Part shown: piece by piece, positions 35,528-43,764 of the stretch
How the letters are laid out: every line of letters starts with the position of its first letter
Position numbering within the stretch: position 1 is the stretch's first letter
NCBI RefSeq assembly: GCF_009184865.1
Contig: NZ_CP045096.1
Coordinates: forward strand, 3,162,001 to 3,226,000
Direction of reading: 5' to 3'
DNA: 64,000 nt
From: Streptomyces phaeolivaceus
Lineage (GTDB): Bacteria; Actinomycetota; Actinomycetes; Streptomycetales; Streptomycetaceae
The notes under the pieces: generated by a model
What the model saw: the letters and a program-made list of their open reading frames with translations, nothing else
What the model was told of the DNA's origin: nothing
Databases searched by the model: none
Position numbers and translations under genes: made by a program

Positions 35528-35675
35528 ACACCACACCCAGTTCTTCCTCACCCGGAACCAGCAAACGCCCTTCCGCGCCTCCGACTGGTTTCCGCCACCG
35601 TCCGGCACTTCCCTGCGCCTCCGCCCGATCGACCGCGAAGTCCCGCATGCCTCTGATGAATCGGAGCCCGAATGA
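35508..35675 (+). CDS. 55-residue peptide coupled to a NUDIX gene
   Basis: ATG 35508 to a TGA that overlaps the NUDIX start as ATGA. The product starts MTTSLDEHHTQFFLTRNQQ, has a Trp-Phe-Pro-Pro-Pro centre and an acidic end (DESEPE). The acidic C-terminus and coupling argue for real translation. There is no Cys and no membrane helix. It may be a leader, a partner of the NUDIX protein or a peptide substrate. Confidence 0.45.
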   Translation: MTTSLDEHHTQFFLTRNQQTPFRASDWFPPPSGTSLRLRPIDREVPHASDESEPE

Positions 35676-36232
35676 CCTCTTCACCGTCCAGCGGCCCCGC
35701 GCCACACGGCACCGCGATGTCGCCCGCCGCGTACGGGGCCTCCCGGGCCACCCTGTGGACCGGTGTGTCCGTGCTCATCACCGACACGGTCGGCCGCATC
35801 CTGCTCCAGCGTGTCACCTACCGCACCACGCGACTGCTGCCCGGTGGCGGCGTGGACGCCAAGGAAGCCCCCACCGAGGCCGCTGCACGCGAGGTCCTGG
35901 AGGAACTCGGCGTCCGCCTACCGATCAGCCGGGCCCTGGCTGTGGACTGGGTCCCGTTCAGCACACCTGGAAACGACCCCGCCGTCCACTTTCCCGGCGA
36001 GATCATCTATGTCTTCGACGGCGGCACCTGGGGCAGCAAACAGATCGCCTCGATCCGTCTGCGCACAAGCGAGATCGAGGCGATCGACTTCGTCGACCCT
36101 GCCGACCTTCCCGACCTGATGGCTCCAGGGAACGCCCGCCGTGCCCTGGCCGCTCTCCACGCCCGCGCCATCGACGGCGCGGTGGTGCTCAACGACTGCT
36201 ATCCGATCACACCGCCGCCACCCACTTCCTGA
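35672..36232 (+). CDS. NUDIX hydrolase
   Basis: 186 residues. After a 25-residue disordered start, the NUDIX fold contains GVSVLITDTVGRILLQRV and the box GGGVDAKEAPTEAAAREVLEELGVRL, with REVLEEL giving the metal-binding Glu residues. Family members hydrolyse nucleoside diphosphates linked to another moiety; the substrate is unknown. It starts in an ATGA overlap with the 55-residue peptide and is followed after 42 bases by the EEP gene. Confidence 0.88.
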   Translation: MTSSPSSGPAPHGTAMSPAAYGASRATLWTGVSVLITDTVGRILLQRVTYRTTRLLPGGGVDAKEAPTEAAAREVLEELGVRLPISRALAVDWVPFSTPGNDPAVHFPGEIIYVFDGGTWGSKQIASIRLRTSEIEAIDFVDPADLPDLMAPGNARRALAALHARAIDGAVVLNDCYPITPPPPTS

Positions 36233-36274
36233 CTCACCGGCTCAGGTCAACTTGCCTTCTGTGAAAGGCCATTC

Positions 36275-37252
36275 GTGCTTCTACGCATAGGTAACTTCAA
36301 CGCCTACAAACTCGGCCTCAAGGACCGTGGCACCGACGCCTGGAAAGCACGCGTCACTGCCGTCCGCGAGCTGGCTCCTGACTTCCTCGGCCTCCAGGAA
36401 GTCGTGATCGACGAGGCCGCTACATCCCGCGACCAGTGGGATGCCGAGGCCGCCGAGACGATCGCCGCGTTCGCCGCAGACTGCGGACTGACCGCGGCCG
36501 TTCCCGCCACCCCCGGCCGGCCCCACGGGGTCGCGATGGCCGCCAACACACACCGCGCCTGGTACACCGCCGCGCTGTGGAACCCCGACACGATGCCCTT
36601 CGCCCCGGGCAGCTACCGGCCTCTGGGCAGCCCGGACTTCTGGCACGGGCTGACCGTCGTGGCCTTCGATATCGGCGTCGGTGAGCTCCTCATCGTCGTC
36701 GTCTACCACGGGGACCCGTTCCGTCCGAACTGGCGCACGGAGGAGGGCCTGCGCATCAAGGGCCTCCTGCGCCGCACCGGAGGCGTGAATCCCGCCGTCG
36801 TAGTCGGCGACTTCAACTCCGTGTCCGCTGCTCTGAGGCGACGCCGATGGTGGCACTGGCGCCGAAAGTACTACGACGCCGAGCCGTATCTGAAACAGCG
36901 TCACGACGATCTCGAATACCAGGTCCAGCCCCACCGGATCGGCAAGCGATTCCGCAGACAACTGGCATACAGACAGCAGACCGAGAACCTGCTGCGAGGC
37001 GGGTACATGGTCGACGCCGCCGCGCACCTGGATGAGCCCTGGCATCCCACCGTCGGCCACGTGCAAGACGGCCAGGGCGACCCCGACCCGTGGGGCAAGC
37101 GCCGAATCGACCTCATCCTCGCCAGCCGCCCCGTCGCCCCCGCCCTGACGGCGTACGGGATCCACGGCAGCACCGCCGCGCGGGCCGCATCCGACCACCT
37201 GATGCCGTGGATCACCGTCGACCCCTCCCGGATACAGAAAGGACACTGGTGA
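36275..37252 (+). CDS. Endonuclease/exonuclease/phosphatase (EEP) family protein
   Basis: 325 residues, GTG 36275 behind GAAAGG. The metal-dependent EEP fold shows LRIGNFNAYKLG (first Asn), LGLQEVVID (catalytic Glu near 45), VVYHGDPF, VVVGDFNSV (Asp-Asn pair near 175) and C-terminal ASDHLMPW (Asp-His). All key positions are present, so it should be an active phosphodiesterase or nuclease. The stop overlaps the GTG of the 2H phosphoesterase gene, which suggests joint action on RNA or cyclic-phosphate ends. Confidence 0.88.
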   Translation: MLLRIGNFNAYKLGLKDRGTDAWKARVTAVRELAPDFLGLQEVVIDEAATSRDQWDAEAAETIAAFAADCGLTAAVPATPGRPHGVAMAANTHRAWYTAALWNPDTMPFAPGSYRPLGSPDFWHGLTVVAFDIGVGELLIVVVYHGDPFRPNWRTEEGLRIKGLLRRTGGVNPAVVVGDFNSVSAALRRRRWWHWRRKYYDAEPYLKQRHDDLEYQVQPHRIGKRFRRQLAYRQQTENLLRGGYMVDAAAHLDEPWHPTVGHVQDGQGDPDPWGKRRIDLILASRPVAPALTAYGIHGSTAARAASDHLMPWITVDPSRIQKGHW

Positions 37253-37767
37253 GACGTTTCCTGAGCGAGACCCGGCTGTGGGAGCCCGACGCCCGAGGCG
37301 ACCGGGTCAAAGCGCATGTGCTGTGGCTTCCGCACCGCCAACCCCAGGTTTTGGCCTACTTCGCGCGGCTCAGGGCCATCCTCGCCCGCTACCCCGACGT
37401 CATCACCCCGGTCGCCGACGCGGACCTGCACATGACCCTCCAGAAGATCGACACGCACGACATTCACGGTGAGCCCGTCACCTGCACGCGCCTCCACGCC
37501 GCAGCCGACGCGCTCCGCGCGGAACTGGCATCTCTGGAACCCTTCGGTATCGAGATCGGTCCGGCGCGGGCCAGCGGGTCGGCAGCCGTCGTGGAGATCT
37601 GGCCGGAACCGAGTCCGCAGGACCTCTATGACCGGGTCCGCGCGGGGCTCCTGACAGCCGGGCTATCCCTCCCCCAGGCCGAGAGACCCTACTGGTGCCA
37701 CATGACCGGCGGCTACGGCAAGCCTCGGGAATTGCATCAGATGAGAGCGTTCGTGCTGGTCGCCTGA
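37249..37767 (+). CDS. 2H phosphoesterase (2'-5' RNA ligase family), copy 1
   Basis: 172 residues; GTG 37249 overlaps the EEP stop. The two HxT/S-type motifs are HMTLQK (about residue 61) and HMTGGY (about 151). The second has Thr followed by Gly instead of the usual hydrophobic residue. Members act on 2',3'-cyclic phosphates, 2'-5' bonds or ADP-ribose cyclic phosphate. It is the first of three 2H genes in this window; it is as close to the others in motif only, not in overall sequence. Confidence 0.82.
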   Translation: MRRFLSETRLWEPDARGDRVKAHVLWLPHRQPQVLAYFARLRAILARYPDVITPVADADLHMTLQKIDTHDIHGEPVTCTRLHAAADALRAELASLEPFGIEIGPARASGSAAVVEIWPEPSPQDLYDRVRAGLLTAGLSLPQAERPYWCHMTGGYGKPRELHQMRAFVLVA

Positions 37768-37839
37768 TCGGCGAGCCCTTCGATCCTACTCGCACAGCAC
37801 CACAACTACCCGCCTCCACCTGCAAGTTTGTCAAGTATA

Positions 37840-37874
37840 TCCCTTCTGATGCATGATTTGCGCGTCAGAAGGGA
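37840..37874. repeat. 10-bp perfect inverted repeat in front of the frameshifted integrase
   Basis: tcccttctga (37840-37849) and tcagaaggga (37865-37874) with a 15-base spacer. The layout (arms plus a central spacer next to a tyrosine recombinase) resembles a recombinase core site. It also overlaps the likely ribosome site of the integrase (AGAAGGGA), so autoregulation is possible. Confidence 0.5.
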
Positions 37875-37881
37875 TCGCGCC

Positions 37882-38980
37882 ATGATGCGACGACCGGGTA
37901 CGGAGCTGGCCGGATCGGCCAATCTGGAGCTCGTCTCCGGGCTGCTGCGCTTTCGGCCTGAGGACACGGTGTGGGAAGCGATGCTAACGGCTGGAGGTCG
38001 CAGCAGCAGGCCCGCAACCTCAAGAAGGGCACGTACGAGCCGCGCGAGAAGTTGGTCCGCGCCTTCCAGACGTACACGAATGAGTACCCGTGGCTCTGGA
38101 CGCCGGCCCACATGGACGAGTGGTCGGCCAGCCTGACCTCGGAGAAGGGCCTCGCGCCGTCGACGGTGCGCGGCTACCAGGGCACGGTGCGGCTGTTCTC
38201 CGAGTACCTCATCGACCCCCGCTATGACTGGGCGCTGGTTTGCGAGGAGCAGTTCGGGACGTACCCCGTGGCGATCGCTCACGAGTGGAACACAATCCCG
38301 CATCTCCAGGGCTACGAAGGCGATCCCGAGGCTCGCCCGTTCACGCGCGAGGAACTGCAGATGTTCCTCGACTTCGCGGACGACCAGGTCGAACGGGCGC
38401 AGCGCAGCGGGCGTAAGGGCTCGCTGGCCGCCTACCGGGACGCCACCTTGTTCAAGGTCATCTACGGGTGGGGGCTTCGCCGGACTGAGACGTCGAAGCT
38501 GGACCTAGTGGACTTCGGCAGGAACCCGAAAGCGCCGCAGTTCGGCCGGTACGGGACGCTCAACGTCCGCTACGGCAAGGCGAAGAAGGGGCAGCCGCCG
38601 CGTCGGCGGAACGTGTTGTCTGTCATGGACTGGGCCGTCGAGTCGGTCGAGGACTACGTCGTGAACGTGCGGCCTCGCTTCGGCTTTCCGGACCAGCCCG
38701 CGCTGTGGGTCACCGAGCGCGGCGGCCGGCTCAGACCGGGTTCGATCAACGACCGGTTCGAGGAGTATCGCGATGCCCTGGGGCTGCCGAAGGAGTTGAC
38801 CTCTGCGGACACAAGGCACTCGTACATCACGCACCTGGTGGAGTTCGACTACCCGCAGCGCTTCAGCAGCAGGTCGGCCACGAGTGCGATAGCTCCCTGG
38901 CCATCTACACGCACGTCAGCAACGACTTCATGAACACTTCTCTGCAGAATGCCCTGGCTCCGGCCTTCGCTGGGGTGTGA
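37882..38980 (+). pseudogene. Tyrosine recombinase with two frameshifts
   Basis: Three frames join into one integrase. Frame 1 (from ATG 37882) reads GLLRFRPEDTVWEAML. Frame 2 (from about 37990) carries the SAM-like and catalytic domains: ATLFKVIYGWGLRRTETSKLDL (first Arg), NVRYGKAKKGQPPRRR, then RHSYITHL. Frame 3 (from about 38866) reads QQQVGHECDSSLAIYTHVS, containing the H/W-box and the nucleophile Tyr. One G appears lost near 37989 (ACGGCTGG for ACGGGCTGG), and one or four bases near 38866. The usual HxxR His before RHSY is Ala. The element's primary recombinase is therefore dead. Confidence 0.82.
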
Positions 38981-38999
38981 CGAGAAGAGGGATACCGCG

Positions 39000-39353
39000 A
39001 TGACTGCCAAGCTCGACTATCAGTGGCACCTGCGCAAGGTCATGGCCGACCGTGGGATGTTCTCGACCACCGACCTCACGGAGCCCTTGGAGGAGCGCGG
39101 TATCCAGCTCTCCTCGAGTCAGATCTACCGCCTGGTCGTGGAACGTCCGGAGCGCCTCAGCCTCAAGATCCTCATGGCCCTGCTGGACATCTTGGACTGC
39201 CGCATGGACGAGCTGATCGAGCCCGTCAGGGCGGCGGGGGCCGGTGCTCGCCCGAAGAAGGCGGCGGCAGGCGGAAGTTCGGCCGAGCCGTCGTCGACGG
39301 GCCTGGGGGATCTGCGGCCCAAGCGGGCCAGGATCATCAGGAGTGATCAGTGA
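39000..39353 (+). CDS. XRE-family HTH protein of the recombinase element
   Basis: 117 residues, ATG 39000 behind AAGAGGG. The Cro/C1-type HTH covers residues 8-75 (WHLRKVMADRGMFSTTDLTEPLEERGIQLSSSQIYRLV, then LSLKILMALLDILDCRMDELIEPV). The tail is Ala/Pro/basic. It lies between the integrase and the zinc-ribbon recombinase gene, whose start it overlaps as GTGA. It is probably the DNA-binding regulator or directionality factor of this three-gene element. Confidence 0.85.
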   Translation: MTAKLDYQWHLRKVMADRGMFSTTDLTEPLEERGIQLSSSQIYRLVVERPERLSLKILMALLDILDCRMDELIEPVRAAGAGARPKKAAAGGSSAEPSSTGLGDLRPKRARIIRSDQ

Positions 39354-41797
39354 CGACGGCCGCCGCGCACGATCGGAACGCGGAGGCGGAGCGGGAGCCG
39401 CTGGACGCGCTTGTGGATGTGCTGTGCCAGGTCGAGACGTCACTCGGCCGTGGAGCCGTTCGTGCGGTGACGGCCGGTGTCGTTCGGCAACGTGCTCGGC
39501 AGCGCCGGCTCGCCGCCGAACTGGCCGAGGCTCCCGACGTGCTGCGCACCGGGAGGCCGCCCGCGGCCATCATGGTCGGCAAGCTGCTGCTCGCCCTGAA
39601 GGAAGCCGGCGCGGAACAACTCGCCGCCCCAGTCTGTGGCGTGTGCGGGCGAGAGCCTCGCACCCTGGCCTTCGCGAGGCGCACGTGGGGGTGTTCGCGT
39701 TGTGTTTCATCGCCGAGTCTGGCCGCCTGCACGGGGTGTGGGCAGGAACGGGATGTGCATGCGCGGGACCGGGACGGCCGCCCTTTCTGCCGGACGTGCT
39801 TCGTCGACGACGACGTGGCGAAGCTGCTGGCGGACGTGGTGATCGGGATCGCGCCGGAGGTGAACGCTGAGGTGGTTCTCGGGGCTCTGGAGCGTGCCCA
39901 CCAACGCCAGGTCGGGCGCCGCCAGATTGCTGCCGCTGTAGTCGAGCGTCCTGAACTCCTCACCGGCGAAGGCGCCTTGGCACCCGTTCAGGGGGTCCTG
40001 CGTTTCCTCGACGAGTTGCGCAGGGCCGGGGCTACGTCGGTGGTCGTTCCGCCGTGCCCCGGCTGCGGTCGCGCCAGGCCGCTGGAGCGACCGCTCGGAG
40101 CCGTACGCGTGTGCAGCAACTGCGCCGCGAAGGCGGGGGCCTCGATCTGCTCCCGCTGCGGCAAACAGAAGCCGATCAACCATCGCGACGAGAACGGCGA
40201 CGCCTTCTGTCAGTACTGCTGGGCGAGTGACTCGAGGAACCTGGAGGTCTGTGTCGGATGCGGCAATCGGCGCCGTGTCTACGGACGGACCGGCGACGGT
40301 GCGGTCTGTTTGCGGTGCCGCCCGCGGAGCGAGCGGGTGTGCGGCATCTGCGGCCGCACCGGCCGGGTCACCATCTCCCGGGCCACCGGAGAACCGCTGT
40401 GTGACCTGTGCAAGGGGCACTGGATCGTCTGTTCCGGGTGCGGAGACGGCGGCCTCGTCCGCGGAGGGACGCTCAAGGAGCCGCTGTGCGCCCGCTGCGT
40501 CAACCCCGACCCGGACTTCTGGAAGCGATGCCGCATCTGCAACACGACGTGGCAGCTGACGACCGCGCCCTGTACCCGATGCAGTCTCGACGCCCGTCTG
40601 CGCAAGGTCTTCGCGGCCGACGACGGCACCATCGCGCCCGAGCTCGACCGGCTGCGGGAGCGCCTTGTCCAGGTCGACCGTCCGATCTACGCGATCACCT
40701 GGCTGCGGAAGGCGAACGTCCAGTCCACCATCACCGCAGTGGTGCGCGAGCACCCCCAGATCAGCCACGCCGCACTCGACGCCATGCCGCCGAGCAAGAC
40801 GCTTGATCACTTCCGCTCCATGCTGGTCTCCGTCGGCGCCTTGGAGTTTCGTGACGAGGGCTTGGTACGTCTCGAGCGGGAGCTGAAGGAGACCCTCGAC
40901 GGATACATCCCGGGTGAGCACCCGCGAGCTCTGCGCGGGTTCATCCTGTGGCATCTGATGCGGAGGTTGCGCGGGCGGCTGCAGGACAAGCCCACCAGCG
41001 TCCAGCAGATCCAGAATGTCCGCGCCCACCTGGCGGGGGCCGACGGACTCCTGCGCTGGCTGGAAGGCCGGGACAAGTCGCTGAGCGGCTGCACGCAGAC
41101 GGACGTCGACAGCTACCTCAGCACCAAGCCCGCGCACCCGAAGAAGTGCTCTGCCTTCGTCCGGTGGGCGGTGCGCCGCCGGTACGCCCCGAAGGGCATC
41201 AAGGCACCCGCGATCCGCTGGACGGGCCCGGCCGGCCCGCACGACCAGGACGAACGGTGGGCCGTCGCCCGGCGGCTGCTGAACGACGAGTCCGTCGCCA
41301 CGGCGGACCGTGTCGCCGGCCTCCTGGTGCTGCTGTACGCGCAGACGGCCAGCAGCATCCACCGCCTGACCACCGACCGCGTCACACAGGACGACGACCA
41401 CGTCCTGCTCCACCTGGGCGACCAGCCGATCCAGCTGCCAGCGCCGCTGGACCGCTTCATGCTCGACTTGGTCGCATCCAGGGGCACCGACACGTTGATC
41501 CGCCATGAGGGCGACTGGCTCTTCCCCGGCCGCTCGGTAGGCCGGCCGATCCACGAGACGCAGCTGCTGCGACGGCTTCACGCGGTGGGCGTCAAGTCGC
41601 GCCAGGGCCGCAGCACGGCGTTGTTCGCGCTCGCCCAGCAACTCCCGGCGGGGCAGTTGGCCAAGATGCTCGGCGTGCACGTGGGGGTGGCCGTCACCTG
41701 GCAGCGTGCGAGCGGCGGGGACTGGATGACGTACGCTGCCGCCGTCGCCGCCCGATCCGCCACACGCGCCAAACCGGCGACCGCCCCTTCCTCTTAG
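39350..41797 (+). CDS. Large zinc-ribbon protein with a degenerate recombinase-like C-terminus
   Basis: 815 residues from a GTG overlapping the XRE stop. Residues 95-420 hold at least eight CxxC pairs (for example CGVCGREP, CTGCGQE, CPGCGRA, CSRCGKQ, CVGCGNR, CGICGRT, CSGCGDG, CRICN), enough for several zinc ribbons. The C-terminal 250 residues look like a tyrosine-recombinase body (LVLLYAQTASSIHRLTTDRV, WLFPGRSVGRPIH, LARMLGV-like AKMLGVHVGVAVTWQRA) without an obvious RHRY set. The trio integrase-XRE-zinc protein recurs in streptomycetes. It may target or bridge DNA for transposition. Confidence 0.7.
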   Translation: MTTAAAHDRNAEAEREPLDALVDVLCQVETSLGRGAVRAVTAGVVRQRARQRRLAAELAEAPDVLRTGRPPAAIMVGKLLLALKEAGAEQLAAPVCGVCGREPRTLAFARRTWGCSRCVSSPSLAACTGCGQERDVHARDRDGRPFCRTCFVDDDVAKLLADVVIGIAPEVNAEVVLGALERAHQRQVGRRQIAAAVVERPELLTGEGALAPVQGVLRFLDELRRAGATSVVVPPCPGCGRARPLERPLGAVRVCSNCAAKAGASICSRCGKQKPINHRDENGDAFCQYCWASDSRNLEVCVGCGNRRRVYGRTGDGAVCLRCRPRSERVCGICGRTGRVTISRATGEPLCDLCKGHWIVCSGCGDGGLVRGGTLKEPLCARCVNPDPDFWKRCRICNTTWQLTTAPCTRCSLDARLRKVFAADDGTIAPELDRLRERLVQVDRPIYAITWLRKANVQSTITAVVREHPQISHAALDAMPPSKTLDHFRSMLVSVGALEFRDEGLVRLERELKETLDGYIPGEHPRALRGFILWHLMRRLRGRLQDKPTSVQQIQNVRAHLAGADGLLRWLEGRDKSLSGCTQTDVDSYLSTKPAHPKKCSAFVRWAVRRRYAPKGIKAPAIRWTGPAGPHDQDERWAVARRLLNDESVATADRVAGLLVLLYAQTASSIHRLTTDRVTQDDDHVLLHLGDQPIQLPAPLDRFMLDLVASRGTDTLIRHEGDWLFPGRSVGRPIHETQLLRRLHAVGVKSRQGRSTALFALAQQLPAGQLAKMLGVHVGVAVTWQRASGGDWMTYAAAVAARSATRAKPATAPSS

Positions 41798-42399
41798 CCG
41801 AATTGCACCTCTTCGACCTCGTCCCACGTGTAATAGCCCAGGTCGGGGCGCTGGTACTGGTTGACGAGGTGGACGCGGTCGATCGTGATGTCCACCCGCG
41901 GGGGGCGCAGCGCGCGAAGCGCCCGGTTGAGCTTTCGGTCGGTGAAGTCCTGACGCGCATACGCTAGCGACGCATGGGACCAAAACCGCAGCTCAGGGGC
42001 CCTCAGAGTGACCCCCGGAACCTTCTCCATCGCCGTGCGGACGCGCCCGTTGAGCTCGGCCATTCCGTCCTCCGGGTAGACCGCGACAGTGACGGCGGTG
42101 ATACCCGGCCATACGGGGCCGAGCTGGACCTGGAACGGCTGCATGTCGGCCAGTTCCTCGTGCAGGGTGACGCGTAGCTTGTCCGTCTGGCCATCGTCGA
42201 CCGCGTGGTGGATGCCCTGGACCGTGGAGTGCAGCCATTCCTCGGGGATCACTCCGAGCTGTTCCGCATACTGCGAGAGCAGCTCGTGGTGAGCGCGGGC
42301 GTACTCGCGGAACTCCGGGTATTCGCCGAGGAGCACGAGGACGTGCGGGAAGGGGCCTCCGTCCTTCCAGATCTTCTTGGGGGTGAAGAAGTTCTCCAA
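41794..42399 (-). CDS. 2H phosphoesterase (2'-5' RNA ligase family), copy 2
   Basis: 201 residues from a TTG at 42399 behind AGGAG. The two motifs are HSTVQG (about residue 55) and HASLAY (about residue 150). The C-terminus keeps VDITIDRVHLVNQYQRPDLGYYTW, the beta-strand typical of the family. Its TAA overlaps the convergent zinc-ribbon gene's stop by three bases. It lies 104 bases downstream of the alpha-ketoglutarate hydroxylase gene on the same strand and may be the last gene of the RiPP-like operon. Confidence 0.82.
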   Translation of the reverse strand: MENFFTPKKIWKDGGPFPHVLVLLGEYPEFREYARAHHELLSQYAEQLGVIPEEWLHSTVQGIHHAVDDGQTDKLRVTLHEELADMQPFQVQLGPVWPGITAVTVAVYPEDGMAELNGRVRTAMEKVPGVTLRAPELRFWSHASLAYARQDFTDRKLNRALRALRPPRVDITIDRVHLVNQYQRPDLGYYTWDEVEEVQFG

Positions 42400-42503
42400 C
42401 GTCGGGCTCCTGATGTGGTGAAGCTGCCGTCCTGGACAGTGGCGGCAGGCTGGGTGTGTTCTGCGCCGGGAGGTTCTTGAAGTTCTCGCGCTCTGCGGGT
42501 GGT

Positions 42504-43412
42504 TCAGAGTGTGCGGGCGTGCTGGAAGACGTTGTTGAGCCGTTCGCGCAGCGCGGGGTCGGGAATCAACTTCACGGCGCGGGTGAAGTCGTCCTGGGCG
42601 GCGGCCAGCTGGGGCCGCTGTTGGCGTTCGTGGTCGGCGAGGACGGTTGCGGCCCCGGTGGCGCCGGGCCGGGCCCGGGCGGCGTAGATCATCGTGAGGG
42701 GGAAGGCGAAGCAGGCGTGGAGGAACCCGTACGCGGGCCGCTGGGTGCCGCGCCACGGGGAGAAGTACGTCTCGTCGTCGGGGATGGTGATGTGGAGCGC
42801 GGCGAGGGCGTCGTTGAGCCAGTTGTGGGCGGCTTCGTGGACAAGGTCTCGGCCCAGTACGGCAGCGTCACCGGTGTGGTCGGTGAAGACGGTCGCCGGG
42901 AGCCGGGTGATGGCGAAGCTGCGCAGGGTCTGGTCGGGACGGCGTCGGCCGGTCAGGCAGATCACGGCGGCGTGCGCTGCGACGAGAGCGTCGAGGCCGG
43001 TGGCTGCGATGTGGCCGAAGGCATCGTCGGCCAGCACGGCCAGGGACTCGGCGGCGCCGGTCATGTCGGGGCCGAGGACGTAGTACGGGGTGTCGGAGTG
43101 TGGGCCGCGGATCATCTCGTCCGCATTCGGGGCGATCACGATGCGCGGGCCGAGGCGGGAGGAGTGGGCCAGGCGGGCCAGGGTAGGCCCGGCGGTGTTG
43201 CGGTACCAGTCGAGTGTGGTCGTGTCGCGGCGGCGGGCGGCGCTCTCGGCGCCTTCGAGCCTGTGGTATGCCAGGGCGTAGGCCAAGGGCAGCGCCTCGT
43301 CGTCCGGAGGTGTGACGGAACCGGGGTGAAGCAGGGTCAGCGCGGCGGCGGTGCGTTCGCGGCGGTGGGTGGTGATGGCGTCCAGATCGAGGGCGGCGGC
43401 GACGTCGTTCAT
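42504..43412 (-). CDS. Alpha-KG-HExxH-type peptide beta-hydroxylase
   Basis: 302 residues, ATG 43412 behind AAGGAG. The metal motif is LVHEAAHNWLND (His192, Glu193, His196). A later RPAYGFLHACFAF provides a probable third ligand, His232, in the RPxxGxxH pattern of this family. Members hydroxylate the beta-carbon of residues in ribosomal peptides next to radical SAM maturases; they were formerly labelled HEXXH motif-containing peptide modification proteins. The preceding candidate precursor (43507-43683) is separated from it by 94 bases containing a strong hairpin. Confidence 0.85.
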   Translation of the reverse strand: MNDVAAALDLDAITTHRRERTAAALTLLHPGSVTPPDDEALPLAYALAYHRLEGAESAARRRDTTTLDWYRNTAGPTLARLAHSSRLGPRIVIAPNADEMIRGPHSDTPYYVLGPDMTGAAESLAVLADDAFGHIAATGLDALVAAHAAVICLTGRRRPDQTLRSFAITRLPATVFTDHTGDAAVLGRDLVHEAAHNWLNDALAALHITIPDDETYFSPWRGTQRPAYGFLHACFAFPLTMIYAARARPGATGAATVLADHERQQRPQLAAAQDDFTRAVKLIPDPALRERLNNVFQHARTL

Positions 43413-43437
43413 GTCGGGAGGCTCCTTGGCAGCGGGC

Positions 43438-43470
43438 CCCGGTGCCAGGCCGTGGGGCGCCGGCACCGGG
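43438..43470 (-). terminator. Hairpin directly after the candidate precursor gene
   Basis: cccggtgcc (43438-43446) pairs perfectly with ggcaccggg (43462-43470), a 9-bp stem with a 15-base loop. It lies between the precursor stop and the hydroxylase start in the direction of transcription. It would let the precursor be made in excess of the enzymes, as the hairpin at 15119 would in the FxLD cluster. Confidence 0.6.
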
Positions 43471-43506
43471 TCTGAGATGTGGGGCAGGCCGAGTGGCCCG
43501 GCCCGA

Positions 43507-43683
43507 TCAGCTGGCGCTGTCCGCCTCCGCGGTGGCGGCCGGCGCCGATTCGGCGCCGGTGGCCGGGGTGCTCCAGGCGTCTGCGGAGACGCTGGAGGTG
43601 TGGGCGGTCAGGCGGACGGTGCCGTCGTCGTCGCGCAGCTGGTCCACCGCGGCGAGGAACTCGCCGCACGCATCGGTCGTCAT
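43507..43683 (-). CDS. Candidate RiPP precursor peptide, 58 residues
   Basis: The ATG at 43683 has a near-perfect ribosome site (GGAGGAAGAG). An upstream in-frame ATG at 43758 gives 83 residues but lacks one. The product starts MTTDACGEFLAAVDQLRDDD (an acidic helical leader), continues with VRLTAHTSSVSADAWSTP and ends in Ala/Glu/Ser-rich sequence. There is a single Trp (in DAWST), one Cys near the start, and no FxSxx C-terminus. Trp is a usual site for three-residue cyclophane formation by radical SAM maturases, and the flanking hydroxylase and oxygenase would act on the same peptide. Function is inferred from context. Confidence 0.65.
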   Translation of the reverse strand: MTTDACGEFLAAVDQLRDDDGTVRLTAHTSSVSADAWSTPATGAESAPAATAEADSAS

Positions 43684-43764
43684 CTCTTCCTCCATGGGTT
43701 GCAGGGACTGGTCCGGACGTAGCGCCGCGAGGGGCGGGCTGCGGATGGGCGGGGACATGGCCGG

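Noticed and set aside
35524..36264. A 246-residue frame overlapping the NUDIX gene
   Set aside because: The product is an Arg/His/Pro-rich out-of-frame translation of the NUDIX gene.
43684..43758. Start of the precursor at ATG 43758
   Set aside because: No ribosome site precedes it, whereas the internal ATG 43683 has a strong one. It is kept as an alternative only.
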